Of a stretch of 64,000 nucleotides of DNA, positions 1 through 12,128 are shown one piece after another. Position 1 is the stretch's first letter. Each line of letters begins with the position of its first letter. The notes beneath the pieces were generated by a model. That model ran no database searches, had not been told where the DNA came from, and saw only the letters and a list, made by a program, of their open reading frames with translations. This stretch comes from Straminergon stramineum (taxonomy: Eukaryota > Streptophyta > Bryopsida > Hypnales > Calliergonaceae). Where the stretch lies: NCBI GenBank assembly GCA_963920665.1, contig OY987266.1, positions 5,337,001 to 5,401,000 on the forward strand, read 5' to 3'. The position numbers and the translations under genes are program-made.

Positions 1-59
1 TTTTTTTTTCCTATTTTTCTCATTGCTCTAAAAAGTGTCAGTTTTTCACAATTTGTGTC

Positions 60-765
60 TAAAATGTGCCTTGGTCCTTTAGGAGTTAATTTCAAATCCA
101 AAATTAATAAAATTGGATTTGTTGTATCCACTTTCATTTGCTGATATGCTTGTTTAGGATTTAATGCAACTATTGGGGAGTTTTTGGAGAATTTTTTAAT
201 ACAAAAGGGAAATATTTTAGGAGATTTGCTTAGTTGTGACTAATGTGACTAATGCCCCTTGGGGGTATTAGTCACATTAGTCACAACTGAGTAAATTTGC
301 CACAACTTTTGCGTGGGTAGGTGAAATTTATTTAGAATATTTATATATGTTCGAAATTATGTAAGACACCTACTTGAAAATTTGTGGAAGCATAGGACAC
401 TTTTAGAATTTTTTGCAATTTCTTTATTGTTTTAATTTCCAAACCAAAAAATTAAAATTAATAGGAATTGGCATTGACATGTCCAATTTTATATGTTAAG
501 ATGCTTGTTCAAGATTCATTGCAACTATTGGGGAGTTTTTAGACAATTTTTTGAATCAAGAGGTAGAATTGTGGAAGATTCCTTCAATTGTGACTAATGC
601 CCCTTCCAAGCATTAGTTAGATTAGTCACTTTGTATAGAATCTTCTACAAATCTCTAGTGGAGGGGTGAAATTATCTTCGAGTTTGTACATTTTTTTATA
701 CTATGTAGTACTATGTGATTGTGGGACATTCTTAGATTTTTCAAGATTTAGATTAAAAATTAGGA
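60..765. repeat. Diverged tandem duplication (unit about 360 bp) with a hairpin
   Basis: Units at about 60-415 and 425-765 share GCAACTATTGGGGAGTTTTT, AATTTTTT.AAT.CAA and TTGTGACTAATG. In the first unit, 231-289 is a nearly perfect stem (AGTTGTGACTAATGTGACTA and its inverse around CCCCTTGGGGG). The second unit has a weaker version. Confidence 0.55.
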
Positions 766-1095
766 TTTGGGAGAAGATTGCTCAAAGGCATCTTGTGAAG
801 GATGTAGCTCTCTAAGCTTATGGAAATTTTCTCATGACACAGTGCCTTTGATTCACCCACCAACTAATGCTAAAGAAGCCCTTTATTGTCCCTCTTACTT
901 CAGGTTGCAAGAGATTTTATAGCCCCGCCTCACCACCAAGTCCCTGACCTTGTCATTCTCCCCTTGGAAATCCTTGTGGCCGGCTCAAACTAAGAGGGGT
1001 GCAAGAGATGCTCTACAGAAAGTTTCTCAGCCCTACCTAGAGATTATGGCATTTGGCTGGTTGAGAATACATCTACTTCGATCTCCACTAACTTA

Positions 1096-1533
1096 GAGCA
1101 TCTCCACCAAGGCATGCTACACTACCCCTTCTAATGATTTGGCATGCCCGAAAGCTCGGAAGTATCCCACTAGTTGCAGCCTTTGTTGTTTTCCAACCTG
1201 GGCCCCTTGAAAAATCAGTCCAGATACTTTAACTTGCAGTTGCAGATCCATTTGACTTGCACCACGGTACTAGCAAAAAGGGGAGGGTTTATTGTTGTTT
1301 TCGAGGGAGGAGTGACCTAACAATAAGTTGCATTCCTAAAATTGGACTCCCGCAAGCAAATTTTTATCTAAAATTGAGGTAGCCTATCAGGCTATCATAA
1401 CTCCAACCTTGGGATTTGGAGCTTTGATGTGTATTGGTGGGGGCACAATAAATAACTAGGGCCTATCGTCAAATTGCCACATGCCAAAAGAGCTTTGGCG
1501 TGCTCATTTTAGAGTGCACCACTAGAGATGCTC
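1096..1533. mobile_element. PIF/Harbinger-type MITE
   Basis: Ends are GAGCATCTCCACC and CACTAGAGATGCTC, an imperfect inverted repeat, with TTA directly on both sides (1093-1095 and 1534-1536). 438 bp, no coding frame. Confidence 0.7.
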
Positions 1534-1536
1534 TTA

Positions 1537-1690
1537 AAGCATCGCCACCCATTCACGCCAAACATGGCTTGGGGAATGGGGTGGCCCAGGCCCTGCTCCT
1601 CCTAGTTTCCTTTTGGCCAGGGAGGACCCCCAGTCATTCCCGCCTTCCATGACACGGGAAAAAAGTCAATCATACAATTTTAATGACTTG
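1537..1690. mobile_element. Truncated Harbinger-type MITE next to the previous one
   Basis: It starts AAGCATCGCCACCCATTC just after the shared TTA and follows the reverse complement of the right end of the element at 5256-5664 (TGGGGTGGCCC, GTCATTCCCGC, AAGTCAATC). The far end is missing. Confidence 0.55.
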
Positions 1691-2445
1691 GCATAGTTAC
1701 TTTGCTTCATTAGTGGGTTATTAGGGTCATTGGAATTTGGGAAGGAGATGAAAAACTGTCCCAAGAAGAATTGGAAAAGAAGTTGTGAGTTTCACTTTGC
1801 TCAAGAGTTGTTGATGGAAAAAACATAAGAAGTGAGTTATTATGGTAGGGAGTTTGAGGGATGCTTGGAATAGTTTTTTAAGGCAAGGAAGAGGGTTTGT
1901 ATCTTTGAGTTGTTGTGTGGTTCATTTAGGTCTTTAAGGGAGGTTTTAGGAGGGTTTTTGAGGGTGGAGGTTTGGCCATAGATGAAAAAATTCCATTGCA
2001 AAGAAGTGTAGCTGGGGGTGTTTGGAGGTGCTTTGCTGAGTTGTTGTGCAAGTCGATTTTATGTTTTTTGAGCTCCCTTAGATTAAAAATATTTTTAAAA
2101 TATGGAAGTTATAAAGTATAAGTGTATAGTACCACAAACAACTTCATGAATGACTCTTTTCTCTTATGATTACCAAACACACAACCCTTTGCCATTTCCC
2201 CTCCATAGTCAAACTCTAAAATATTTCTTTCCTCAATATATCTTACACTCTTCACCTCAACTCCAGAACTTTTTGCAATAGCAAGCTCCATTATAACTAA
2301 CACTCAAGATTATTAAAATTAAAATTAATATATACTTGCCAACTAGTATAGAAATAGAATTCTTTCGAGTAGACAATGTTATCATTTTCAACAATCAAAC
2401 GACAAAAAAATTATAGTAATATCTCTTTTCATATTTAAAATGTGT

Positions 2446-2661
2446 CACTGTAAGAAAACCATGTTTTAGGTGATGTTTATTATAACAATCAATGTCAAAA
2501 TGAATGGATTTTAGGTGACATCAAATAAAACAACCTGTATTTTTATATTAGCAATGACACCCATTGAACATCATTGTTGACATCAAAATAAAGGTTTTTA
2601 TATTTGATGCCACCTAAAATCCATTCGTTTTGACATAAAAAAACTGTGGTTTCTTATAGTG
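2446..2661. mobile_element. CACTA (En/Spm)-type MITE
   Basis: The ends CACTGTAAGAAAACCA and TGGTTTCTTATAGTG match the CACTACAAGAAAA type of terminal repeat, with a perfect 3-base target duplication TGT on both sides (2443-2445, 2662-2664). 216 bp, with an inner inverted repeat around AATGGATTTTAGGTGACATC. Confidence 0.8.
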
Positions 2662-2720
2662 TGTACTAACAAGAATAACAAGACTAATACATTTTCACTC
2701 TTTATGTATACATTAAATCA

Positions 2721-2726
<6 letters not shown>

Positions 2727-2768
<42 letters not shown>

Positions 2769-2786
2769 GAGAGAGAGAGAGAGAGA
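2727..2786. repeat. Compound (TA)n(CA)n(GA)n microsatellite
   Basis: TA run 2727-2758, CA 2759-2768, GA 2769-2786. Confidence 0.95.
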
Positions 2787-2835
2787 ATGTATACATTATA
2801 TATTCTCTTTATGTATACATTAGATCAATATAAAA

Positions 2836-3290
2836 AGTAAAAGAGTGTATTTAAGTAGGCTTGGATTAAAGCAAAAGAATGTCTTAAGGTAGGCTTGGGT
2901 TAAAATAAAAGAATGTGTGGAGGTGTGTTTGAGGTAAACCTCAAGTGCACCTAAACACATTCTTTTACTTTTTACATAATATTTGAATAAAAATAAATTA
3001 TAAAACACAAAAGGGTATTGAACTGTGCTTGAGGTTTACCTCAAGCACACCTCAAGCATACTTCAACACTATTCAATATTTACATTGAATTTGACTACTA
3101 AAATATTTAAAATACAAAAAATGCTTAAGGTATGCTTGAAGAGTTGAGGTAGACCTCAAGCACACCTCAAGCGTTTTTTGTGTTTTTACATTGAAGTTGA
3201 ATCAAATAAATAAATAAATAGTGTTGATGTGTGTTTGAGGTAGACCTCAAGTACACCTCAAGCTTTTTTTTGTGTTTTTACATTGAAGAT
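2836..3290. repeat. Cluster of palindromic TTGAGGTNNACCTCAA units
   Basis: Four units centred near 2938, 3035, 3150 and 3242 read TGAGGTARACCTCAAG or TGAGGTTTACCTCAAG, mostly followed by YACACCTCAAGC, in AT-rich spacers of about 95-115 nt. Two units share the following GTGTTTTTACATTGAAG. Confidence 0.6.
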
Positions 3291-3304
3291 GGGGTTGTAA
3301 CCTT

Positions 3305-3545
3305 GAGGGCTGGGGTGGATTGACCCCCTTGCTCATCCCCCTTAGTTAATCCAAAGGTGCATGAAAATAAAAAGACCCCCTATTTTGTGCTTCACTAATT
3401 TACCTTCTAGAGCTCCCAAGCTAATTTGGGGCCTCTGATTGCAAAGATGAATTCAAAATTTTCAAATTTTATCATGTGTGGCAAATAAAAAATTTTAGGA
3501 GTTTTCCTCGGGGATGAGCAAGGGGGTCAATCCACCTGGCCACCT
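3305..3545. mobile_element. MITE, family of the 25369 element
   Basis: Inverted ends GGTGGATTGACCCCCTTGCT and AGCAAGGGGGTCAATCCACC are a perfect 20-base match. The inside (CCCCCTATTTTGTGCTTCAC, TAATTTGGGGCCTCTGATTG) matches the inverted inside of 25369-25637, although the outer ends differ. Confidence 0.6.
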
Positions 3546-3547
3546 TG

Positions 3548-3818
3548 AATTGTTGTGTGGTTAATTTAAGCAACAAGATCAAGTTACAATTAAGCTTGAC
3601 AAAACATGAGCTGACAAAACATGAGCTGACAAAACGCACTAACAAAAAAGAAAACAGTCAACAAGTGGTGGGGACGGTGTCCTAAGTTTTTTGGAGTCAT
3701 TTCTATAGTGACCAGGCTCCCACTCCCCCTCACCGGGTCCTCAGTGAACTACTTTTTTCTCACTAGGCCAACCCTAGACCAAGCCGACCAGCTTTGGCGA
3801 GAATGGGTGACGATGCTC
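3548..3818. mobile_element. Truncated Harbinger-type MITE
   Basis: The right end reads CCAGCTTTGGCGAGAATGGG and ends GATGCTC, followed by TTA (3819-3821). It matches the inverted left part of the element at 5256-5664, including CAAGTGGTGGGGACGGT. No left end was found. Confidence 0.5.
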
Positions 3819-3821
3819 TTA

Positions 3822-4885
3822 CAATATTTGCACCATTTTGCTATACATGGGCAAAGGAGTCAATCTTGCACCGTTTCTAATTCTACCCACAATCTAAGTT
3901 AGTAGGAGTGTAGGATTGGGCAGTATACCAACTTGTTGATTAATATGCTGCTTAATCTACAGCCCACAATCATTTGGAATTGGTCCAATCAAAGCGTCAT
4001 TTGGAGAGGATTGTGTCCCCATTAGCCAAGGGTGGTTTGGGTACTAGACTTCTTTGGTAACACATGGAAATTTTTTTAGAACTTTGATGGCATGGATTGA
4101 AAGATTATAGCATAACACTTTCTAGAATGAGATTCTTACACTAAACATGGTTAATTTTTTCAACATTTGCATCTTGTATCATGTAAGCTACACACACACA
4201 CACCAAATTTCAAAATCAGAGGAAGAGTTTTGCACATGCTGCCTAAAGTTGCCTGAGCTACCCGCAAAGTTCAAGATAGCATAACTTTTGATCCAAGCAT
4301 TTGATCGAAAAAAAATAGATTTCCAGAAAGCGAGTACATAGTTCTAGATTGCATACAAAGTTCATGAACATCCAACCAAAAATGACTTTGTAGGAACCTA
4401 CCCGAGATTTCTTATGTACGTTGAATGGACACTTGGTCCTTCAGTAGGGATTAATTAGACCCTAGACAACTTTGACTCATGTTGGAATCAATTTGCATTG
4501 ATCTATAAAAGGGATGAGCTCAACTTAACCTAGATGAATATAAACCACCACAAGGAAATGTACTATTCATTTTGGAGCAGATTATTTTATATAATCCCCT
4601 TCTAACAAAAAACTATTGTGACTAGGGATTATGGTTGTCTCATGTATCTTGATGGATGATCTACACAACATCTACTCAATTTTCATTAGTTTTTTGCATT
4701 TCTTGTTGGCAGTTTATATCAAGTAATCCCCTTCTCTTCATGATTTGTGAAAAAAAATGGCCCTCCTCATTGGGCTCCACCTAGAGTTGCTATTATGTAG
4801 CATAGGAGTGTGAGCCCATGACTCTATAATACTATACACCTATGTTATAGGTGTATATATACCATAGAAATTGTCTATAATTATA

Positions 4886-4927
<42 letters not shown>

Positions 4928-5063
4928 CAAGTACCCCTATTATAGGTGTTTATGATACATACACCTTCTATAATGTGTAGTATCTATATTATAGGTACCT
5001 ATAATATAGGCTCAATGCTTACAAACTTGCATTCTTGGGCTCATATACCAGCACCGTTGTAAT
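3822..5063. other. No gene seen
   Basis: AT-rich DNA with a short (AC)n run near 4192 and TATAGGTGT-type inverted repeats around the (TA)n run. No frame with a recognisable protein. Confidence 0.6.
4888..4925. repeat. (TA)n microsatellite
   Basis: Uninterrupted TA run inside a wider region of short inverted repeats built from TATAGGTGT and TATTATAGGT (4840-5010). Confidence 0.95.
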
Positions 5064-5217
5064 GTAACTTAGCCTATGACACGCACAACTCTAGACAAGC
5101 TTGATGTAGGCCTACTTCTTCTTGTAGGGTACATTTTACAAGATACATGTACACCACAAGAATTTTTGGGACTACAATAGGCATGTCCATAGTTGTGCTT
5201 GTCACAAGCTAAGTTAC
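5064..5217. repeat. Foldback hairpin
   Basis: GTAACTTAGCCTATGACACG (5064) pairs with CTTGTCACAAGCTAAGTTAC (to 5217). The arms are about 38 nt, the inner part about 80 nt. Confidence 0.55.
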
Positions 5218-5255
5218 CTTAGACAGAATTGAATCTAGTGGAGAATTCCACATTA

Positions 5256-5664
5256 GAGAATCACCACCCATTCCCCCAAAGCTGGCCGCCCCAGTCTAGG
5301 ACATGGCTGGCCTCCAACAAATGTCCCACCGTAGACCTAGCTAGGGACAAAAAGAGATCGATCATTCCAAAAATCTCTTGGCAAACCGACTAGGATACTG
5401 TCCCCACCATACTTGATATTTAGTTGCTTGATCATGTTAGTTTGTTGATTTGTGGGCCACAACTGATCATATCTTTCATTTTTTTAATCAATTGGCATAT
5501 TGATTGACTCCTTGGTTTGACAAATCATTAAATCTTGGAGATTGACTTGTTTTGGTGTGACTTGAGCGCGGGAATGACCGGGGAACAGAAGCAACCCAGG
5601 AGTTGCCGGGTTCGGGCCACCCCATTTCCCTAGTCATGTTTTGGGGGAATGGGTGGCAGTGCTC
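5256..5664. mobile_element. PIF/Harbinger-type MITE
   Basis: The ends GAGAATCACCACCCATTCCC and GGGAATGGGTGGCAGTGCTC are inverted repeats, with TTA on both sides (5253-5255, 5665-5667). 409 bp. Confidence 0.75.
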
Positions 5665-6734
5665 TTACGTCTCTATCCACCATGACTTTCAATCCTTTGC
5701 ATTTGGGATTTGCTGCTACTCAGAGTAGTAGAAAAGAGACTTCTGTACTTCTGTACAGGACATCAGCAAAGTGGAGGGACTGACTGATTTTGCATTGACA
5801 TGGGCTTCCCCCAAATTGGAACAACCTCAGTTTGCATTGTTGACCATTCGAGAAGCAAGAAACAAATACGCCCTGCCCTTATCGATCGATCATGACTTCC
5901 AATCACACTGACTGACTGCAAACTAAGATATTGCTGGCACACAATGCATCTCATAAAGTTCTTGTGTAGTTGTGAGAGATTCATGTTTCTCAATCAGTAA
6001 TGAAAAACAGACAAAAAGTTTAGTGCGTGCTTGGCATTAATTCAATGTTGAGTGCTTAACTTAGTCAGTGATGTGTGTCCTTGTCCAATTCAGTACTGAT
6101 GGTCCTCATGAAAGAATCTTGATTCTTTGGGCAATCTTCTTGTTAAGTTACTCCTGAAACCAAAAGATCAAACATCACCGCGTTGTTGTTTTTCAAAAGT
6201 TTGACATTCATTGTAGAATATGCAGTGAGTGATGAGTGTCCTTTTTCCAAGAGTGTTTGATAGTGCTCAAAATGAATCTAGATTTCTTTGCAAATGAATC
6301 CTCTCTTAACACCTGAAACTGTAAGAGATGGATCAACTTGTCTCTAACTTCACATCCACAGCTCTGTCCAAAACTAAAGCAATCGCTCGATGCCTGAAAG
6401 AAATACCAAACTTGGATAGCAGGTTTGGCTTTCAATAATTACTAAACAAAATTGTTGAATTTTTTTTTACTAATGACTGTTGGGAATAGATTGCCAAATC
6501 TACCAATAAATGTAATGTAAGTGTTGCCGACAATATTGAATTTTCATTAATAATCCATTAAGCCAAATACCAATCTATTATTTGACCATTTATCATTGAG
6601 GATTTTTTTGATGGCGAATTGAAGGAATTATTTCATTGACATTTTGTGAAATTAGAAGGTAGAGAGGGCGTTTTTTATAATGAAATTCATTGTCCTTCAC
6701 AAATCCTACTGTAAAAGATATGGGACAATTTGAA
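5665..6734. other. No gene; weak duplication
   Basis: Two segments (about 6055-6170 and 6222-6330) resemble each other (GTSAGTGATGWGTGTCCTT, TTAASWYACYCCTGAAAC-like ends). Minus-strand frames here show no known family. Confidence 0.4.
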
Positions 6735-7190
6735 GATGAGAGCTTGACCATTCATTGGCAAAATGTAGGAATTATGTTCAATGTAGAACTTCAAACCTCA
6801 TTTGGGTATAGTAAAATAACTTTTTGCAAAAAAATTTGAAGTATTGAAAATTTTTAAATCAAGTAAAATTTTTTTTACAATTTTATTTATTTATTTTGAT
6901 CTTCCCCAAAAAAATTATGAAAAAAATTTAGAGAGGATGTTTGAAAATGTCAAAGAAAATGTCCCTTCTAACCCCTCTCTAAAATTTAATCATAACCTTT
7001 GATTGAAGATTTTCTAATGGAAAATGGATTTTTCGAGATGAAATTTAGCTAGATTTTCTACATTAACATAATTTAAATCTTTTTGGAAAATTTTATTCTA
7101 CTATGCCCAAATGAGGTCTGAAATTCTACAATGAATACAATTCTTACTTGTAACTTGATTACAAGTGGTTGAACTCTTACTAATCTTACA
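6735..7190. mobile_element. MITE with long inverted repeats, copy 1
   Basis: The arms start near AGAGCTTGACCATTC and GGTTGAACTCTTAC and include AGACCTCATTTGGGCATAGT on the right against AAACCTCATTTGGGTATAGT on the left. Each arm is over 100 nt. The outer limits are approximate and no target duplication was resolved. Confidence 0.55.
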
Positions 7191-8769
7191 TATCCCACAT
7201 GGGTTGTTTTACATGCCTCAACATGTCACTGTTGATTTTTACACATGTCTTGTTTTTGTTAAGCTTTATGACTTTTTGATTTCAATATGCTTTTAACCAA
7301 ATCAATACAATTATATTGGCACTAATTATAAGAAATAGATGCTTTTGCAAGATAGAATGAAAATGACACTGTTGATTTTATCACACATCTCATTTTCATC
7401 ATGCCTCGTAACTTCTGAACTTTCAGAACAATATGCATCATTGGATAATCTCTTCGTATTGGTTGAAATAAATAAAAAATCATTTATTCATAGAGTGAAA
7501 AAATGGTGCATATGCTTATGCATTGAAGGATTTAAAATTTTGACTGCATGGTCAAAGACTTCATCTACACTTAAGTTCAATTTTGTTGAAATAGAATATA
7601 GTGGGCCCCACTATGCGTCACTAATCCTAAATCACCATCTTAACTCTAAGTACATCTCTAAAATCAATTTTGTATCTATGTGGAAGAAATGTTTTTAGAA
7701 CCCAACTTTGTTCCTTCATAACTTTTGCATACAAAATCCAAATGTTGCATTTTTTGGTGTGTTGGAACCTCCTTCCATTAGCCAATAAGAAAATATAATA
7801 ATTTGAATAGTTTAATAATATTAATTAGGCACAATAGCAATTAGTGGCATTCTTGGCCTTTGTGGGGTACCCACCTCAGACAAAAAGAGAAGAACACTTA
7901 GCAAAATCGAAGTCCAAAAATTCAATTTTAGAATGTTTGTTCTTTGTAATATTTGTTTGTAAAATGAAAATTCTTTGCCACTGAGTTTCTTGGCTTCACA
8001 ATTTTAACATATGCAATGATCTTCACTCAATCTAAAAGATAAAAAGTGAATTATCTCCAACTAAAGTAAACTTCCCACACTTCCTACAATATGATCAGTT
8101 AAAATGGTCATGTTGAAATCATGAAAACTTCGTCCTTAACCCTTGAATGTCCAATCAACTATCTTGTACTTGCTGCCCCCTTTTAGCAGGTTGCTAGACC
8201 AAAAAAAAGTTATTTTCAAAAGAGAAATATCCATTTCACTACAATAGTACTTTTTTGAGCTTCCATCTGTACTTGAAAAATGGGCAAACTAAAATCAATT
8301 ACCAAAAACTATGGCAAACCCAAATTCTCCATAGGGTTTTTCTGGGCTGGCCAATGGCATTACAACTCTCCTTTTTGCCTTAGCACTGCCCAACAAGGAG
8401 GCCTGGGAATCACTCAACTCACTGCCTCCCATGATACAAGCACTACCAATATTTGGGCAAGTTTTCCTATGTCCAAAGCAAAGGAGCTGAAGTTTTAGCA
8501 CCATCCATTTACAAGATTTTTAGAGAGCAATAGATTTAATTGTAAAGTTACACTCATGATTTAAAACTGGTGTCAGAGGAAGATTTAACTAAGAATAGTA
8601 CAAAAGAAACACGGCACCAAATTCAGTCAAACCAAAATTTTAGTGCTCTAAAGAGTTTTGTCCTCTGTTTTTTAATTCCCAAACTTTGACTCCTAGTCCC
8701 ACAATGCAAAGACTTTACTATTAACTCTAATAGCTTAATTCACTTGAGTTTTCCTTCGCACTATTGTTA

Positions 8770-11341
8770 GGGCATCACCACTTAGCTTGGATTTTAAGGC
8801 CAATTTTTGGCTGGAAAATTGGTGGAGCATCCATTTTCTAGGTTGTGGGAAAGAAAGACTAGAAAGAGGATAGCATTATTCATGACCTCTTGGGAGGCCA
8901 TTAGCAAGGAAATAATGCTCTAAAGTAGGTAAAAAGATTGGAGGTAAAAATCAAGATTGTGTGTATCACTATAACCAAATGAAATTGGAGTCACTTGTAG
9001 ATTTTTTTTCTTAGGAATTTTGAAACATGTTCAGGAACAATAGTCTAGGGTTTGATTGAATTTTTTTAGTTTAGACTTGTAATAACCAAATGGATTGAAA
9101 GATTGAAAGGACTATGAAAATATGAAATCATTGTCCCAAATGTTGAAAATTTTACAATAGTCATACATTATAGTATACAACATTAAAGAAAAGTCCATGA
9201 TGGCATCGAGAAACTGATTTTTACTTATAAATAAAATCTTCATCAAGTACTCATCGTACTCATTATTATTTATAGATACCATGAAAAATAACCATGTTCA
9301 TCTAAGATTTATTATTATAGGGTCATCATATTTTCTATACCTCAAATCCTATATTTTTATCCAGAAATTAATGAGATTATTGCAATGCAATTCCACCTAC
9401 ACATTAATTATTATATATGACACATACTTGAAACAATTTTATCATCATTTAATAGGCCAAAAAATATAAATTAATATTATCAACATGTACTTGAAGTCCT
9501 AAGACCTTCCTTTCAATGCCCACAAATATGCAATGAAGTCATTTCTAAGTTTGTAGTATGTATCTTGCTTGTGAATCGCTTCAATTTCATGTAAAAAATC
9601 ATGAAATGTTAATCCACGTCATAATAGGTGGATTAATGGGCTCCAAGTCTTGGTCTCTCTTTTTTCAATTATCATATTATGCATAATTACACATGCCATT
9701 TTATGATATCTAAATTCCGTTGTCGACTTGGGTTTTAAATTATTGACCATTTTGATTGTTGAACACTAAAACAACTCTCCATGTCTTTGTAGGTAGCTTC
9801 TTGTATTTTCGCATATTGTTATCATTTTTCTCGTTGGGGATCATGAATAGTCTAAATAAAGATATTCTACTTGATAGATCCCATTTGCTAGTTGATAGTA
9901 TTGTAGATATCGATGACCAATAACTTCAAACTCAAGCCTTAAGAGTCTCCCCTTAAAAAATTTGCTACCAATGGACTTTGATGCAATACATTAATGTCTT
10001 CATTTGCTTTGGGTAATCCAAAAAATGCATGCCATATCCACAAACTTTGATCAACAATTGCTTCTAGTACTATAAAGGGGAAGCCATCTTTGCCTTGAAA
10101 TGAACCTTGCCATGCAAGACAACATTTCTTCTACTTGTACATACAATCCAATGATACAAACATACCATGCCAACCACATGCTTCATTAATTCCTAGTTGG
10201 TTTTCAATATCTTTGTTGGTTCGTTATCTTAGGTACGTTCTCTCATAAATGGCTTGGATTGCTCTCACAAATTGTTTCAAGGCCTCCATCGATGTATAGG
10301 ATGCCATGTGAACATATTCATCAAAGGCATTTCATACAACACACATTAGAGAAAATTTCGACTTTCAATAGGGCTGTTTAGAAGCACTAGAAGGGACCCC
10401 AACATTACTTTCTTTTTGCCAACCTTTTGTTGTGCCCCCACGATGGGATCTTAACTTATGTGCATCCAACTCTGATACAATTGAATTTCATCACTTTTGT
10501 TGTACTTTTCAACCCTTCTTGATGTATCTTTGTTTGCCATTTTCACACTCTTGTGTATATACACCTATCATTTTTGTGGGCATTGAAATGGTCTTAGGAT
10601 TGAAAGTGCATGTTGATAACATTAGTTTATATTTTTTTAAATCATTCAATGATGATAAAATTGTTTGAGGTATATGTCACAATAATGCATAGGCATAGGT
10701 GCATTGCAATCTTCTCATTGATTTGTTGGATAAGAATATAGAATTAAGGGTGTTAAAAATATGATGACACTATAATAATAAATCTTAGATGAATATGATT
10801 ATTTTCCATAATATGTATAAATAGTAATGAACATGATGAGTACTTGATGATGGTTTTATATACAAATAAAATCGATTTCTTGAAGTCATTGTAAACTTTT
10901 CTTTAATATTGTATACTACAATGTATGACTATTATAAAAATTTAGTATTTTTCAGCATTTTCAACTTTTTTTAGAATTTGGGATATCAATTTCAAATTTT
11001 CACAATTCTTTCAATCTTCAAGCTCTTTGGTTATTACAAGTTTCACTACCTCATGAATAACTCTCATAAAATCCAACTATTGTTCCCAACTATGTTTTAA
11101 AATTCTTGAGAAAGAAATTTGCATGCAATTCCAATTTAATTTGAGTACAATGATATATATAATTTAATTTTTTTTCCTCCAATCTTTTCACCTTCTTCAA
11201 AGTATTTTTTCTTTGCAATTGGCCTTTAAAAAGTCCTAAAAACAAATAGAGTTGTCTACTTTTACATAGCTTGGAAAGTGGAAGCCCTATTGATTTTTCA
11301 CCCACAAATTGACATTAAAATCTAAGCCAGGTAGTGATGTC
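8770..11341 (-). mobile_element. PIF/Harbinger transposon, long inverted repeats, dead transposase
   Basis: The ends read GGGCATCACCAC (8770) and GTGATGTC (to 11341). TTA stands before the left end and one base beyond the right end, the target duplication usual for PIF/Harbinger. The two ends stay similar in inverted orientation for several hundred bases (about 8770-9343 against 10756-11341). For example, AAGATTGGAGG, GGAACAATAGT, CTTGTAATAACCAAA and CTAAGATTTATTATTATAG occur in both arms. Between them lies the transposase relic described separately. Confidence 0.75.
9590..10440 (-). pseudogene. PIF/Harbinger transposase (DDE_Tnp_4) relic with Myb-like ORF remnant
   Basis: Reading the minus strand downward from about 10440 gives, with stops and frame changes, DPIVGAQQ (like the Myb/SANT-type second protein of these elements), MASYTSMEALKQFVRAIQAI, GINEACGWHGMFVSLDCMY, CLAWQGSFQGKDGFPFIVLEA, LWIWHAFFGLPKANEDINVL, then ACVIMHNMIIEKR near 9680. 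These correspond in order to plant Harbinger transposase motifs (GFPGMLGSIDCMHW, LWIWHAFFG-PGSNNDINVL, ACVILHNMIVED), as known for the ALP1-like/DDE_Tnp_4 family. Several stops and frameshifts show that it is dead. Confidence 0.78.
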
Positions 11342-11345
11342 TTTA

Positions 11346-12128
11346 TTTAAAGTCATAGTAGACTATTTTGACAAAAAAGCATACAAATGGAGTCTTGTGG
11401 ATAAAGGTACAAGCATTCAAAGTGGGATTGTCTACAATTTTCTCATAGAAAAAAAATAGTGGTAACCTTAGAATTGATATATATCTGAAGATCTAGACAA
11501 TGAAATGTGCTAAATTTTTTTGAAAATTATAGAGACAATGATAGTGATGAAATCCATATAGGTGGATGCAATGTTATTTCAAAGTTTTAGAGGTCTTTAA
11601 GCCTACTACTATCCTTGGGGTTTTTTTTATAGCTAAAGGGTTTAACTTGGATTAACTTGAGAAGAGTAAAATGTATCTATAAAGAAAATTAAAATTCTTT
11701 GAACAAGTCCAAACGATTACAAAAGAATTATATTGAATTTGTGTTTGCTTGAACAACTCAAAGAGTACCATGTTTATACATCAATACCTAAATAACTCTA
11801 ACATATAAATGAGATCTTACTTGCCTACAACGCTCCTTCTCTTTGGCTTGGTGGAGCAATGACAAAGGTCCGTTGCAAAACATCTTTCAACATCCTCACA
11901 ATTCCCTCAAGATCATTCGGTCCCAACCGAAGCACATCACGCAATAGGTCGCCCTCCAATAACTCTCGTTGAATCGCCAATACACAGTTCCGGATTACTC
12001 CCTATTTCCAACATAAATTACAGAAGATGCCAACCTTAGACTAACAAAAAATAAATAAAAATTCAAGTGTACAAAGTCGGGATTATCTTAGAGACTCAAA
12101 AAGGTCCAAATCGATACTAAAGAATGTA
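11346..12128. other. No gene seen
   Basis: AT-rich, with one GC-richer stretch at 11830-12000. No supported coding frame. Confidence 0.55.

Noticed and set aside
2836..3290. CRISPR-like spaced repeats
   Set aside because: The units are palindromic and degenerate, the spacers are repetitive, and the DNA is nuclear plant DNA.
7339..7698. 119-residue plus-strand frame
   Set aside because: Composition is that of AT-rich intergenic DNA, with no motif, splice context or recognisable family.
8280..8504. Overlapping frames on both strands
   Set aside because: Both are short, antisense to each other and without family or splice signals.
10432..10668. 78-residue plus-strand frame
   Set aside because: It is antisense to the Harbinger Myb-like remnant and is not a gene of its own.
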